Below, piece by piece: positions 50,313 through 60,398 of a stretch of DNA of 64,000 nt. The notes beneath the pieces were generated by a model that saw nothing but the letters and a program-made list of their open reading frames with translations, searched no databases and was not told where the DNA came from. Position 1 is the stretch's first letter; each line of letters starts with the position of its first letter. The translations under genes were made by a program, and so were the position numbers. The stretch comes from Kitasatospora sp. MAP5-34 (lineage in GTDB: Bacteria > Actinomycetota > Actinomycetes > Streptomycetales > Streptomycetaceae): NCBI RefSeq assembly GCF_029894335.1, contig NZ_JARXZC010000005.1, positions 124,001 through 188,000 on the forward strand. Reading direction: 5' to 3'.

Positions 50313-51725
50313 ATGACGGTCGAAGCGGATACCGGACCCGCCCAGGAAAAGAGCCAGTTCAGCCTGAGTACCGCAGCCGCGCGGAACCTGGCGACGACCA
50401 CGAAGTCCGCTCCGCAGATGCGCGGAATCAGCTCGCGCTGGCTGCTTCGCCGGCTTCCGTGGGTAGAGGTTTCCGGTGGTACCTACCGGGTCAACCGGCG
50501 GCTCTCGCTGGCGGTCGGCCGGGGGCGGGTCGGCTTTGTCCAGTCCGGGGCCGACAATGTGAGAATCATCCCCGAGACGCTGCGCGAGATCCCGGTCCTG
50601 CGGGGTTTCGACGACGATGACCTGCTGACGGAGCTGGCCGGACGGTTCACCCTCCGCGAGTTCCGGAGCGGTGACGTCCTCGTCGAGGAAGGCCATCCCA
50701 TCGAGGAGGTCTTCATTGTCGCGCACGGCCGAATAGAGCGACTGGCCACCGGGAAATACGGTGTCCAGGAAACCCTCGGCGTGCTGTCCGACGGTGACCA
50801 CCTCGGCGACGAAGCCCTTCTGCAGAGCGATCCGCTCTGGATGGCGACGGTCCGGGCCACCACTGCCGGAACCATCCTGGCGCTTCCCTGGGATTCTTTC
50901 CTCGAGCTGTTCCACCGCTCCGAAAAGCTGCGGCAGCACATCAGTGCATTCCTCGCCAATGCGTCCAGGAAGGTGAATTCCAAGGGTGAGGTGGAAGTCG
51001 CCGTCTCGGCGGGCCACGAGGGCGAGGCCGATATTCCGGGCTCGTTCGTGGACTACGACCTTGCGCCCCGCGAGTACGAGCTCTCGATCACCCAGACGAT
51101 CCTGCGGGTGCACTCCCGGGTCGCCGACCTCTACAACGACCCGATGAACCAGGTCGAGGAGCAGCTCAAGCTGACGGTCGAGGAGATCCGGGAGCGGCAG
51201 GAGTGGGAGCTGCTGAACAACCGGGACTTCGGCCTGCTCCACAACGTCGACTACGACCAGCGGATCAACACCTGGTCGGGGCCGCCGACCCCGGACGACC
51301 TGGACGACCTGCTGGCGATGCGCCGGGGTACCGACATGTTCCTGGCCCACCCGAAGGCGATCGCGGCCTTCTTCCGTGAGTGCAACCGGCGTGGCATCTA
51401 CCCCGACAGCACCGAGGTCGACGGCCACCGGATCCCCGCCTGGCGGAACGTGCCGATCTTCCCGTGCAGCAAGATCCCGGTCACCGACGGGCAGATGTCC
51501 TCGATCCTCGCGATGCGGACCGGCGAGGACCGGCAGGGCGTCATCGGCCTGCGGCAGACCGGCATCCCGGACGAGTACGAGCCGAGCCTGAACGTCCGCT
51601 TCATGGGCATCGACGACCAGGCGCTCATCAAGTACCTGGTGACGGCCTACGCCTCGGTGGCGATCCTCGTCGGGGACGCCGTCGGCATCCTGGAGAACGT
51701 CCACGTGGCCGCCCCCCGGTCCTGA
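50313..51725 (+). CDS. Family 2B encapsulin shell protein with cyclic-nucleotide-binding-like domain
   Basis: A 470-aa protein built from an HK97-type capsid fold in two parts with a cNMP-binding-like domain inserted at about residues 93-215 ([34 protein letters not shown]). The N-arm includes [19 protein letters not shown]; the C-terminal shell part includes [20 protein letters not shown] and [20 protein letters not shown]. This is the 2B encapsulin architecture (EshA-like). It should self-assemble into an icosahedral shell enclosing the terpene cyclase of the next gene. The position of the phosphate-binding Arg holds Trp176. ATG 50313 has GGGAGA upstream. Confidence 0.9.
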   Translation: MTVEADTGPAQEKSQFSLSTAAARNLATTTKSAPQMRGISSRWLLRRLPWVEVSGGTYRVNRRLSLAVGRGRVGFVQSGADNVRIIPETLREIPVLRGFDDDDLLTELAGRFTLREFRSGDVLVEEGHPIEEVFIVAHGRIERLATGKYGVQETLGVLSDGDHLGDEALLQSDPLWMATVRATTAGTILALPWDSFLELFHRSEKLRQHISAFLANASRKVNSKGEVEVAVSAGHEGEADIPGSFVDYDLAPREYELSITQTILRVHSRVADLYNDPMNQVEEQLKLTVEEIRERQEWELLNNRDFGLLHNVDYDQRINTWSGPPTPDDLDDLLAMRRGTDMFLAHPKAIAAFFRECNRRGIYPDSTEVDGHRIPAWRNVPIFPCSKIPVTDGQMSSILAMRTGEDRQGVIGLRQTGIPDEYEPSLNVRFMGIDDQALIKYLVTAYASVAILVGDAVGILENVHVAAPRS

Positions 51726-51746
51726 TCCGTCCCCACAGGAGGACCG

Positions 51747-52874
51747 ATGGCACCCGTGCAGACCGCCGCCGGCGCCACGCGCCCGATCCCGACCAGCCCG
51801 ACCGGACTCGGTACGTCAGCCGCCCGGCTCACCGAGCTGCTGCGACCGCGCACCCCCTCGTCCGTCCCGGCGTCCGTCCCGCCGCGCGCCGCAGCGCCCG
51901 CCCAGGCGGCGCGCGGCCGTACGCTGCCCGACCTGTACTGCCCGCCGCACCTGCGCGACGATCCCGCCCTCGGCGAGGAGGTCAACGAGCGGCTGGTCCG
52001 CTGGGCCGGGCAGGTCGGTATCTACGCCGGGCAGGCCGAGAAGTTCCGGGCGGCCAACTACGGGCGGCTGCTGATGCTGACCCACCCCGACACCGACGAC
52101 CCGGACCGGCTGCTGGCCGCAGCCCGGTGCATGGCGGCGGAGTTCGCCGTCGACGACTACTTCTGCGACGAGGCCGCCGCCGGCCAGCACCCCGAGCGCC
52201 TCGGGCCGCAGCTGATGCTCGCCCAGTCGGCGATCGATCCGGCGCAGCTGCCGAGCGGCGCCCGCGAGTCCTACGAGCGGGCGATGCGCGAGCAGCCGGT
52301 GCTGAACGCGCTCCGGCGCTCGGTGGAGGACCTGGGCCGGTACGCCTCCGGGTCGCAGGTCAACCGGCTCAGGCAGGAGATCGCCGGGCTCTTCCTCGGC
52401 ATGGACTGCGAGGCGGGCTGGCGGATCGGCGGCAGCCCGCCGCCCGTCTGGGAGTACCTGGCGAACCGTCAGATGAACAGCTTCCTGCCGTGCCTGGCCC
52501 TGGTCGACGCCATCGGCGGGTACGAGCTGCCCGCCAACGTCTACGGACGCCCTGACGTCCGCCGGGCGACCCTGCAGGCCGCCCTCGCGTCCGTCCTGCT
52601 CAACGACGTGTACTCGATGCACAAGGAGGGCGGCGCCGACGGCGTCGAGTACAACCTGCCGACCGTGATCGCGGCGGAGCAGGGCTGCTCCCTCGACGAC
52701 GCGGTCCGGCGCTCCGCCGACCTGCACAACGAACTCATGCACTCCTTCGAGGCCGCCGCAGCCGCGCTCACCCTCACCGGCGACCCGCTCCTCACCCGCT
52801 ACCTGGGCGGCCTCTGGGCCTGGCTCGGTGGCAACAAGGAGTGGCACGCCAGCAGCCCCCGCTACAACCAGTAG
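51747..52874 (+). CDS. Class I terpene cyclase, 2-methylisoborneol synthase-type
   Basis: Cyclises 2-methyl-GPP to 2-methylisoborneol (or 2-methylenebornane). The 375-aa protein has the metal-binding motif DDYFCDE (residues 136-142) and the NSE-type motif NDVYSMHKE (286-294), both needed for Mg-diphosphate binding. Residues 1 to about 58 are Pro/Ala/Ser/Thr-rich and look disordered; in related systems this region loads the enzyme into the encapsulin. C-terminal SSPRYNQ is family-like. ATG 51747 has AGGAGG 6 bases upstream, 21 bases after the shell gene. MIB versus methylenebornane cannot be settled by eye. Confidence 0.9.
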   Translation: MAPVQTAAGATRPIPTSPTGLGTSAARLTELLRPRTPSSVPASVPPRAAAPAQAARGRTLPDLYCPPHLRDDPALGEEVNERLVRWAGQVGIYAGQAEKFRAANYGRLLMLTHPDTDDPDRLLAAARCMAAEFAVDDYFCDEAAAGQHPERLGPQLMLAQSAIDPAQLPSGARESYERAMREQPVLNALRRSVEDLGRYASGSQVNRLRQEIAGLFLGMDCEAGWRIGGSPPPVWEYLANRQMNSFLPCLALVDAIGGYELPANVYGRPDVRRATLQAALASVLLNDVYSMHKEGGADGVEYNLPTVIAAEQGCSLDDAVRRSADLHNELMHSFEAAAAALTLTGDPLLTRYLGGLWAWLGGNKEWHASSPRYNQ

Positions 52875-52888
52875 ACAGGAACACCACG

Positions 52889-53749
52889 ATGACCATGCTC
52901 GACACCACCACCGAAGTGCTGTCCACCCGGTACCAGAAGTCCGTGGCCGACTACTGGAACAAGGAGCAGGACCCCGTCAACCTGCGGCTCGGCGAGGTCT
53001 CCGGCACCTTCCACCACCACTACGGCATCGGCGACGTGGACTGGTCCGTGCTCGAAGGCCCCGAGGGCACCCGCGAGGAGCGGACCATCCGGGAGATGCA
53101 CCGGCTGGAGGGCGCCCAGGCCGACTTCCTGCTCGACCAGCTCGGCGACCTCGGCCCGGCGGACCGGATCCTCGACGCCGGCTCCGGCCGGGGCGGCACC
53201 AGCTTCCTGGCCAACCTCCGGTTCGGCTGCCAGGTCGACGGCATCTCCATATCGGAGAAGCAGGTCGGCTTCGCCAACGAGCAGGTCCGGCAGCGTGGCG
53301 TGGCCGACAAGGTGGCCTTCCACTTCCGGAACATGCTCGACAACGGCTTCCCGGACGCGACCTTCCGGTCCATCTGGAACAACGAGAGCACCATGTACGT
53401 CGACCTGCACAAGCTGTTCGCCGAGCACGCCCGCGTTCTGACGCCCGGTGGCCGGTACGTCACCATCACCGGCTGCTACAACGACGTCCACGGCCGTCAG
53501 CCGTCCCGGGCGGTCAGCCAGATCGACGCGCACTACATCTGTGACATCCACCCGCGCAGCGAGTACTTCGCCGCCATGGCGGCGAACAACCTGCTCCCGA
53601 TCAGCGTGGTCGACCTGACCGCCGCGACCATCCCGTACTGGGAGCTGCGCGCCCAGTCGTCCGTGGCGACCGGTATCGAGGAGGCCTTCCTGACCGCCTA
53701 CAAGGAGGGCAGCTTCCAGTACCTGATGATCGCCGCCGACAAGGTGTAA
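52889..53749 (+). CDS. gppmt: Geranyl diphosphate 2-C-methyltransferase
   Basis: SAM-dependent enzyme adding a methyl to C2 of GPP to form 2-methyl-GPP, the substrate of the neighbouring cyclase. The SAM motif I is ILDAGSGRGGTSFLANL (about residue 93). Further family segments are FHHHYGIGDVDWSV and SIWNNESTMYVDLHKLFAEH. It is 286 aa. ATG 52889 follows GACAGGA; ATG 52895 is also possible. Only 14 bases separate it from the cyclase gene, so the three genes form one operon. A dispersed palindrome follows. Confidence 0.93.
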   Translation: MTMLDTTTEVLSTRYQKSVADYWNKEQDPVNLRLGEVSGTFHHHYGIGDVDWSVLEGPEGTREERTIREMHRLEGAQADFLLDQLGDLGPADRILDAGSGRGGTSFLANLRFGCQVDGISISEKQVGFANEQVRQRGVADKVAFHFRNMLDNGFPDATFRSIWNNESTMYVDLHKLFAEHARVLTPGGRYVTITGCYNDVHGRQPSRAVSQIDAHYICDIHPRSEYFAAMAANNLLPISVVDLTAATIPYWELRAQSSVATGIEEAFLTAYKEGSFQYLMIAADKV

Positions 53750-53756
53750 CGCACCG

Positions 53757-53850
53757 GGGTAACCAGGAGGGGCGCGGGGAACTGCGCGAATTCGGAAGGC
53801 AGCGGTCTGAAGCCTTACCCATCGCGTTCAGCCCTCGCGCCCCTGTTACC
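53757..53850. repeat. Dispersed palindromic element, copy 4
   Basis: Left arm GGTAACCAGGAGGGGCGCGG (53758 on) pairs with a right arm CCCTCGCGCCCCTGTTACC (to about 53850). The spacer differs from other copies. It lies directly after the methyltransferase stop and may terminate the MIB operon. Confidence 0.75.
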
Positions 53851-53881
53851 CGATCCCGATCGGGCACCTGCGGGCAAGGCA

Positions 53882-53911
53882 GCGGCCCCGAGCCCGAGAG
53901 CCCGGGGCCGC
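53882..53911 (-). terminator. Terminator of the DUF349 gene
   Basis: GCGGCCCCG (53882-53890) pairs with CGGGGCCGC (53903-53911) around a GC-rich loop. It lies just past the stop of the minus-strand DUF349 gene. Confidence 0.7.
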
Positions 53912-53926
53912 CGCCCTTGAGGCAAC

Positions 53927-55156
53927 TCAGCCGCTGAACTCCTCCAGGCTCTTCAGAGCCTGGTCGAGCAGGGCCTGACGGCCCGCCAGCTCGGTCTCCA
54001 GCTTGGCGACCTTGCTCGCGTTGCCCGCCGCGCGGGCTTTGTCCAGGTCCGCCTGGAGCTTGTCGATGGCGGACTGCAACAGCCCGGTCATGCCGGCCGC
54101 GCGGGCCTTGGCCTCCGGGTTGGAGCGCTTCCACTCGGCGTCCTCCGCCTCACGGATGGCCCGCTCGACGGTGTTCAGCCGGGCGTCCAGGCGCGGCCGG
54201 GCGTCGCGCGGGACGTGGCCGATGGCCTCCCAGCGCTCGCTGACCTCGCGCAGCGCGGCCTTGGCGGCCTTGAGGTCGGTGATCGGCAGGATGGCCTCCG
54301 CCTCGATCAGCAGGGCCTCCTTGAGCTTCTGGTTCTCACCCTGCTCGGCGTCGCGCTCGCTGAAGACGGCGGAGCGGGCCTGGAAGAAGACGTCCTGCGC
54401 GCCCCGGAACCGGGCCCACAGCTCTTCCTCGGCGTCCCGCTGGGCGCGCCCGGCGGACTTCCACTGCGTCATCAGGTCGCGGTAGCGGGCGGCGGTGTCG
54501 CCCCACTCGGTGGAGCTGGAGAGCGCCTCGGCCTCGGCGACCAGCTTCTCCTTCTCGGAGCGGGCCTCGTCGCGCTCGGCGTCCAGGGTCGCGAAGTGCG
54601 CCTTGCGGTGCTTGGAGAACACCGAGCGGGCGTGCGAGAACCGGTGCCACAGCTCGTCGTCGCTCTTACGGTCCAGCCGGGGCAGGGCCTTCCAGATGTC
54701 CACCAGTGCGCGCAGCCGGTCTCCGGCCTCCCGCCACTGGGTGGACTCGGCGAGCTGCTCGGCCTCGACGACCAGCTTCTCCTTGGCCACCCGGGTCTCG
54801 TCCTGCGCCTTGGCCTTGGCGGCCTTGCGCTCGACCTGCTTGGACTCGATCTCGGAGGTCAGGGTGTCCAGGCGCTTGGCGAGGGCCGCCAGGTCGCCGA
54901 CCGCGTGCGCCTCGACGACCTGCGCGCGCAGGTGCTCCAGGGCGGCCAGGGCCTCCTTGGCGGCGAGGTCGGTCTTGCGTACGCGGTGTTCCAGCAGGCC
55001 GATCTCGGCTGCCAGCCCCTCGAACTTGCGCTCGAAGTAGGCGAGGGCCTCCTCGGGGGATCCTGCCTGCCAGGAGCCGACGGCACGTTCGCCCTCGGCC
55101 GTCCTGACGTAGACGGTCCCCTGCTCGTCGACACGGCCCCACGGATCGCTGGTCAC
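53927..55156 (-). CDS. DUF349-domain coiled-coil protein
   Basis: A 409-aa protein with several repeats of the DUF349 type: DRLRALVDIWKALPRLDRKSD, and ARYRDLMTQWKSAGRAQRDAE, then REVSERWEAIGHVPRDARP. Long charged helices predict coiled coils, particularly the C-terminal SAIDKLQADLDKARAAGNA stretch. DUF349 proteins have no firm biochemical role. GTG 55156 is chosen because GGAGGAGG lies about 6 bases upstream; an ATG at 55186 is also in frame. It is separate from the flanking MIB operon and cyclophilin gene. Confidence 0.88.
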   Translation of the reverse strand: MTSDPWGRVDEQGTVYVRTAEGERAVGSWQAGSPEEALAYFERKFEGLAAEIGLLEHRVRKTDLAAKEALAALEHLRAQVVEAHAVGDLAALAKRLDTLTSEIESKQVERKAAKAKAQDETRVAKEKLVVEAEQLAESTQWREAGDRLRALVDIWKALPRLDRKSDDELWHRFSHARSVFSKHRKAHFATLDAERDEARSEKEKLVAEAEALSSSTEWGDTAARYRDLMTQWKSAGRAQRDAEEELWARFRGAQDVFFQARSAVFSERDAEQGENQKLKEALLIEAEAILPITDLKAAKAALREVSERWEAIGHVPRDARPRLDARLNTVERAIREAEDAEWKRSNPEAKARAAGMTGLLQSAIDKLQADLDKARAAGNASKVAKLETELAGRQALLDQALKSLEEFSG

Positions 55157-55365
55157 AGCGCCTCCTCCACATGACGTCGCGCCCACGGACCCGTGGTGCG
55201 CGTACGTCGTCCACAGTTGATGTGCGGCGGACCGATGGAGTCCGCCGTCCGAGCCGTCGAGTCTCTACTGCCGAGGGTGACGGCCGACGGTCAGGGCACC
55301 CTATACAACAGCAACATAGGGGACCAGCGCCGGTGCTGTCCGCATCCGGGCCGGTCGACTTCACG

Positions 55366-55412
55366 CGGCGGGGTGGGCCGGGCCCGTGGTACGGGCCCGG
55401 CCCACCCCGCCG
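55366..55412. terminator. Terminator after the cyclophilin gene
   Basis: A perfect 22-bp stem (55366-55387 with 55391-55412) and a GGT loop. It lies 8 bases beyond the stop of the minus-strand cyclophilin gene. Confidence 0.9.
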
Positions 55413-55419
55413 TGCGGGA

Positions 55420-56241
55420 TCAACTCTTGACGGTCGAGACCGAGTTGAGGACGACGTTGGCGTTCGGCGCACCGTCGCCGGTGCCGCCCTGGACGCCGCC
55501 GGCGGCGATGTTCTGGAGCACGTCCAGGCCACCGGTGATCTTGCCGAACGGGGTGTAGCTCGCGGGCAGCTGGGTGTCCTTGTAGACCAGGAAGAACTGG
55601 CTGCCGTTGGTGCCCGGGCCCGCGTTCGCCATCGCGACGGTGCCCGCCGGGTAGGTCGCGCCGGTCAGGTTCTCGTCCGCGAACTGGTAGCCCGGGCCGC
55701 CCGAACCGGTGCCCGTCGGGTCACCGCACTGCAGGACGTAGATGCTCTGCGTGGTGAGGCGGTGGCACTTCACGTGGTCGAAGTACTGCTGGCCCGAGAG
55801 GAAGGCGAAGGAGTTGACGGTGTGCGGCGCCTTGGCGGCGTCCAGCGTGAGCGTCACCTTGCCGCAGCTGGTGTCCAGCGTCGAGGTGTAGGTCGCGCTG
55901 GTGTCCACCGTCATGGCGGGCTCGGTCTTCCACTGCTTGCCGTTCGGCTGGCCGGCGGCGGGCGGGTTGCAGCCCTTCACCGAGACCGGGGCCGCCGGAG
56001 CGGACGGGCTCACGGCGGGCGCCGACGGGGTCGGCGCAGCCTGCGGCGTGGTGGCCTTGGCCTTGGAGTCGAAGACCCCGCCGGCCCAGGCGCCGCCCGC
56101 GGCGACGATCACCACGGCCAGGGAGCCGCCGATGATGGCGTTACGGCGCTTCGCGCGCTGCTGGGCCTCGGCCCGGCGCTCCATCTGCCGCTCGTACTTC
56201 TCGCGGGCGAGCTGCCGCCGCCGCTGTTCGCTGGTGACCAC
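55420..56241 (-). CDS. Membrane-anchored cyclophilin-type peptidyl-prolyl isomerase
   Basis: Catalyses proline isomerisation in extracytoplasmic proteins. The 273-aa protein has a basic, coiled N-terminus (SEQRRRQLAREKYERQ), one membrane span (AIIGGSLAVVIVAAGGAWAG), a Pro/Ala/Ser linker and a cyclophilin domain (KVTLTLDAAKAPHTVNSFAF, GTNGSQFFLVYKD). GTG 56241 is the start, giving VVTSEQRRR; the open frame continues upstream but lacks a better site. In S. coelicolor a related gene lies in this place between relA and hisS, from memory. Confidence 0.9.
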   Translation of the reverse strand: MVTSEQRRRQLAREKYERQMERRAEAQQRAKRRNAIIGGSLAVVIVAAGGAWAGGVFDSKAKATTPQAAPTPSAPAVSPSAPAAPVSVKGCNPPAAGQPNGKQWKTEPAMTVDTSATYTSTLDTSCGKVTLTLDAAKAPHTVNSFAFLSGQQYFDHVKCHRLTTQSIYVLQCGDPTGTGSGGPGYQFADENLTGATYPAGTVAMANAGPGTNGSQFFLVYKDTQLPASYTPFGKITGGLDVLQNIAAGGVQGGTGDGAPNANVVLNSVSTVKS

Positions 56242-56547
56242 AGGGCCGTGTCTCCTACATATCTGCCGGACGTCTGAGGATGGTGCTTCGGAAGATCCTG
56301 CCTTCGCGAGCTGCCGCTTCCGGTGGATCTTGTTGCGGATCATCGCACCCACTGGCGGCCAAGTGTAGGGACCTCGTGTGTAAGCACGAGATCAGCGGTG
56401 AAAGTCGTAGGTCACAATTTCACCGGACCGGGCTACCGGGGATCACCCGTATCTGGTTCGTCAGCGGTGCCGTACCGCCGGTAGGCTGCCCTGAGATCAG
56501 CATTACGCCCGCCCGCACCTGCCCGCCCGACCCGATTGAGGACTCGC

Positions 56548-57255
56548 GTGTTCATCGCCGGATTTCCCGCCGGAGCCTGGGGCACCAACTGCTACCTGGT
56601 CGCGCCGGCCGCCGGCGAGGAGTGCGTGATCGTCGACCCGGGCCACGAGGCGACCCAGGGCGTCGAGGACCTGATCCGCGAGCACCGGCTCAAGCCCGTC
56701 GCGGTGGTCCTCACCCACGGCCACATCGACCACGTCGCCTCGGTGATGCCGATCTGCGGCGCGCGCGGCGTCCCGGCCTGGATCCACCCCGAGGACCGCT
56801 ACATGCTGGCCGACCCGGAGAAGGCGCTCGGCCGCTCGCTCGGACAGCAGCTGATGGGCAGCCTCACGGTCGGCGAGCCGGACGACGTCCGGGAGTTGAC
56901 CGACGGCAGCGTCCTGGAGCTGGCCGGCCTGCAGCTCACCGTGGACCACGCGCCCGGCCATACGAAGGGGTCGGTGACCTTCAGGACGCCCGCCGCGAAC
57001 GACATCCCACCGGTGTTCTTCTCGGGCGACCTGCTCTTCGCCGGCTCCATCGGGCGCACGGACCTCCCGGGCGGCGACAGCGACGCGATCATGGCCTCGC
57101 TGGCCCGGGTCTGCCTGCCCCTCGACGACGCCACCGTGGTCCTCTCCGGACACGGCGGCCAGACCACCATCGGCCGTGAGCGCGCCACCAACCCCTACCT
57201 CCAGCAGGCGGCGGGAGCGCTCGGCGCCCCGGCTTTCCCGCGACGAGGAATGTGA
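56548..57255 (+). CDS. Metallo-beta-lactamase-fold hydrolase (glyoxalase II-like)
   Basis: A 235-aa metal hydrolase. The zinc motif THGHIDHVA (HxHxDH) and later [10 protein letters not shown] and [16 protein letters not shown] segments place it among glyoxalase II-like proteins, probably cleaving thioesters such as S-lactoylated thiols. GTG 56548 has GAGG about 7 bases upstream; a TTG at 56536 is in frame. Its stop overlaps the hisS start (GTGA), so the two are co-translated. The link to histidyl-tRNA synthetase is positional and conserved in actinobacteria. Confidence 0.9.
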   Translation: MFIAGFPAGAWGTNCYLVAPAAGEECVIVDPGHEATQGVEDLIREHRLKPVAVVLTHGHIDHVASVMPICGARGVPAWIHPEDRYMLADPEKALGRSLGQQLMGSLTVGEPDDVRELTDGSVLELAGLQLTVDHAPGHTKGSVTFRTPAANDIPPVFFSGDLLFAGSIGRTDLPGGDSDAIMASLARVCLPLDDATVVLSGHGGQTTIGRERATNPYLQQAAGALGAPAFPRRGM

Positions 57256-58529
57256 CGGAAGAGAAGTTGAGCACCTTCAACGCCCCCAAGGGCACCTACG
57301 ACCTGCTGCCGCCGAGCTCCGCCACCTTCCTGGCGATCCGCGAGCGGCTCAGCGCCCCGCTGCGCCGCTCCGGCTACGGCTACATCGAGACGCCGGTCTT
57401 CGAGGACGTCAAGCTCTTCTCGCGCGGTGTCGGTGAGTCCACCGACATCGTCAGCAAGGAGATGTACAACCTCACCACCAAGGGCGGCGACGAGCTCGCG
57501 CTGCGCCCCGAGGGCACCGCCTCGGTCGTCCGGGCGACGCTGCAGGCCAACCTGCACAAGCTCGGCAACCTGCCGGTCAAGCTCTGGTACTCGGGCTCCT
57601 TCTACCGCTACGAGCGCGCCCAGAAGGGCCGTTACCGCCAGTTCGCCCAGATCGGCGCCGAGGCGATCGGCGCGGAGGACCCGGCGCTGGACGCCGAGCT
57701 GATCATCCTGGCCGACGACGCCTTCCGCTCGCTCGGCCTGCGCGACTACCGCCTGCTGATCAACAGCCTCGGCGACAAGCAGTGCCGCCCGGTCTACCGC
57801 GCCGCGCTGGTCGAGTTCCTGGCCGGTCTCGACCTGGACGAGGACACCCGCCGCCGCGCCGAGATCAACCCGCTGCGCGTGCTGGACGACAAGCGCGAGT
57901 CCGTGCAGGCCCAGCTGACCGACGCCCCGCGCCTGCGCGACTACCTGTGCGAGGAGTGCAAGGCGTACGACGAGCAGGTCCGCGAGCTGCTCACGGCCGC
58001 CGGGATCGCCTTCGTCGACGACCCCAAGCTGGTGCGCGGGCTGGACTACTACACCCGCACCACCTTCGAGTTCGTGCACAACGGCCTCGGCGCGCAGTCC
58101 GCGATCGGCGGCGGCGGGCGCTACGACGGCCTCTCCGAGATGCTCGGCGGCCCCGCGCTGCCGTCCGTCGGCTGGGGCCTCGGCGTGGACCGCACCTACC
58201 TCGCGATGGAGGCCGAGGGCATCGTCCTCGACCTGCCCGCCACCACCTCGGTCTACGCCGTCGCGCTCGGCGAGGAGGCCAAGAACGTCCTGTTCGCCAA
58301 GGTCGTCGAGCTGCGCCGGGCCGGCGTCGCCACCGACCTCGCCTTCGGCGTCAAGGGCATCAAGAACGCCATGAAGTCCGCCGACCGGTCCGGCGCCCGC
58401 TTCGCCCTCGTCGCCGGGGACCGAGATCTCGCCGCCGGTGTCGTCCAGCTCAAGGACCTGACCACCGGCGAGCAGACCCCCGTCGCACTCGAAGCACTTG
58501 TCACCACCCTGAAGGAGAAGCAGCTGTGA
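57252..58529 (+). CDS. hisS: Histidyl-tRNA synthetase
   Basis: Class II enzyme charging tRNA-His. The N-terminus [13 protein letters not shown] is typical. Motif 2 is around [19 protein letters not shown], histidine-binding loops include [16 protein letters not shown], and an anticodon-binding domain follows. GTG 57252 overlaps the previous stop; a TTG at 57267 (LSTFNAPKG) preceded by GGAAGAGAAG is an alternative start. Length 425 aa. aspS follows with a four-base overlap. Confidence 0.96.
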   Translation: MTEEKLSTFNAPKGTYDLLPPSSATFLAIRERLSAPLRRSGYGYIETPVFEDVKLFSRGVGESTDIVSKEMYNLTTKGGDELALRPEGTASVVRATLQANLHKLGNLPVKLWYSGSFYRYERAQKGRYRQFAQIGAEAIGAEDPALDAELIILADDAFRSLGLRDYRLLINSLGDKQCRPVYRAALVEFLAGLDLDEDTRRRAEINPLRVLDDKRESVQAQLTDAPRLRDYLCEECKAYDEQVRELLTAAGIAFVDDPKLVRGLDYYTRTTFEFVHNGLGAQSAIGGGGRYDGLSEMLGGPALPSVGWGLGVDRTYLAMEAEGIVLDLPATTSVYAVALGEEAKNVLFAKVVELRRAGVATDLAFGVKGIKNAMKSADRSGARFALVAGDRDLAAGVVQLKDLTTGEQTPVALEALVTTLKEKQL

Positions 58530-60334
58530 TCCGCACGCACGACGCGGGCACGCTCCGCGCGGAGCACGCCGGCACCACCGTCACCCTGGCCGGCTGGGTC
58601 GCCCGCCGCCGCGACCACGGCGGCGTGGCCTTCATCGACCTGCGCGACGCCTCCGGCACCGTGCAGATCGTGGCCCGCGACCTGGAGGCGATCGGGGACC
58701 TGCGCTCCGAGTACTGCGTCAAGGTCACCGGCGAGGTCCGGGTCCGCCCCGAGGGCAACGAGAACCCCGACATCGCCACCGGCGCCGTCGAGCTCGTCGT
58801 CGCCGAGCTGGAGGTGCTCTCCGAGGCCGCCGCGCTGCCGTTCCAGGTCGCCGAGTACGAGCCCGGCACGGTCAACGAGGAGGTCCGGCTGCGCTACCGC
58901 TACCTGGACCTCCGCCGCGAGGGCCCGGCCCGCGCGCTGCGCCTGCGCTCCAAGGTCAACCACATCATCCGCACGGTGATGGAGGAGAACGACTACCTCG
59001 ACATCGAGACGCCGTACCTCACCCGCTCCACCCCCGAGGGCGCCCGCGACTTCCTCGTCCCGGTCCGCCTGCAGCCCGGCCACTGGTACGCCCTGCCGCA
59101 GTCGCCGCAGCTGTTCAAGCAGCTGCTGATGGTCGCGGGCATGGAGCGGTACTACCAGATCGCCCGCTGCTTCCGCGACGAGGACTTCCGCGCCGACCGC
59201 CAGCCGGAGTTCACCCAGCTGGACATCGAGGCCTCGTTCGTCGACCAGGAGGACATCCTCGCCCTCGGCGAGAAGGTCGTCTCCCGGATCTGGTCCGAGG
59301 TGCACGGCTACGAGCTGCCCAGCCCGCTGCCGCGCATGACGTACGCGGACGCGATGAACCGCTACGGCTCCGACAAGCCGGACGTCCGCTTCGGCCAGGA
59401 GTTGACGGACCTCACCGAGTACTTCAAGGGCACCGAGTTCCGGGTGTTCCAGGCGCCGTACGTCGGCGCGGTCGTGATGCCCGGCGGCGCCTCGCAGCCG
59501 CGCAAGCAGCTCGACGCCTGGCAGGACTGGGCCAAGGCGCGCGGCGCCCGTGGCCTGGCGTACGTCGTCATCGACGCCGAGACCGGCGAGCTGCGCGGCC
59601 CGGTCGCCAAGAACCTGAACGCCGAGCACCTGGCGGGCCTCGCGGCCGCCGCCGGCGCCAAGAACGGTGACGCGATCTTCTTCGCGGCGGGCAAGAAGAC
59701 CGCCTCGCAGGAGCTGCTCGGCGCCGCCCGACTGGAGATCGGCAAGCGCTGCGAGCTGATCGACGAGTCGGCCTGGGCCTTCCTGTGGGTCGTGGACTTC
59801 CCGATGTTCGAGCCGATCGAGGACGACAAGGGCGAGTTCCAGGGCTGGCACGCGGTGCACCACCCCTTCACCGCGCCGACCGCCGAGTCGCTGGCCACCT
59901 TCGACACCGACCCGGGCAGCGCGCTCTCCAACGCGTACGACCTGGTGCTCAACGGCTCGGAGCTGGGCGGCGGTTCGATCCGTATCCACCAGCGCGAGGT
60001 GCAGAAGCGGGCGTTCGACGCGATCGGCCTCAGCGAGGAGGAGGCGCAGTCGCAGTTCGGCTTCCTGCTGGACGCCTTCAACTACGGCCCGCCGCCGCAC
60101 GGCGGGGTCGCCTTCGGCCTGGACCGGATCGTCACCCTGCTGGGCGGGTACGACACCATCCGGGACGTGATCGCCTTCCCGAAGACGTCCACCGGTGGCG
60201 ACCCGCTGACCGGCGCCCCGACCCCGATCACCCCCGCGCAGCGTCGCGAGGCGGGCGTGGACGCGCAGCCCAAGATTCGCGAAGAGGCCAAGGCGCGGGA
60301 AGAGGCCAAGTCGGAGTCCGCCGACCAGGCCTGA
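58526..60334 (+). CDS. aspS: Aspartyl-tRNA synthetase
   Basis: Class II synthetase, 602 aa, with an N-terminal OB domain ([20 protein letters not shown]), catalytic motif 2 ([21 protein letters not shown]), a GAD insertion typical of bacterial AspRS, and motif 3 ([15 protein letters not shown]). GTG 58526 overlaps the hisS stop and follows GAAGGAG. Whether it charges only tRNA-Asp or also tRNA-Asn cannot be told here. The tail is rich in Glu/Lys/Ala. A 17-bp terminator follows. Confidence 0.96.
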   Translation: MIRTHDAGTLRAEHAGTTVTLAGWVARRRDHGGVAFIDLRDASGTVQIVARDLEAIGDLRSEYCVKVTGEVRVRPEGNENPDIATGAVELVVAELEVLSEAAALPFQVAEYEPGTVNEEVRLRYRYLDLRREGPARALRLRSKVNHIIRTVMEENDYLDIETPYLTRSTPEGARDFLVPVRLQPGHWYALPQSPQLFKQLLMVAGMERYYQIARCFRDEDFRADRQPEFTQLDIEASFVDQEDILALGEKVVSRIWSEVHGYELPSPLPRMTYADAMNRYGSDKPDVRFGQELTDLTEYFKGTEFRVFQAPYVGAVVMPGGASQPRKQLDAWQDWAKARGARGLAYVVIDAETGELRGPVAKNLNAEHLAGLAAAAGAKNGDAIFFAAGKKTASQELLGAARLEIGKRCELIDESAWAFLWVVDFPMFEPIEDDKGEFQGWHAVHHPFTAPTAESLATFDTDPGSALSNAYDLVLNGSELGGGSIRIHQREVQKRAFDAIGLSEEEAQSQFGFLLDAFNYGPPPHGGVAFGLDRIVTLLGGYDTIRDVIAFPKTSTGGDPLTGAPTPITPAQRREAGVDAQPKIREEAKAREEAKSESADQA

Positions 60335-60360
60335 CGCCTGCTCAACAGCATCACCTTCGT

Positions 60361-60398
60361 GGCTCCGGCCCGGTGCGAGTCCGCACCGGGCCGGAGCC
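60361..60398. terminator. Terminator after aspS
   Basis: A perfect 17-bp stem (GGCTCCGGCCCGGTGCG with its complement) and an AGTC loop lie 26 bases beyond the aspS stop. Confidence 0.88.

Noticed and set aside
53757-53925. Insertion-sequence end next to the MIB operon
   Set aside because: The inverted repeat matches the dispersed palindrome family found after other genes; no transposase or target duplication is visible.
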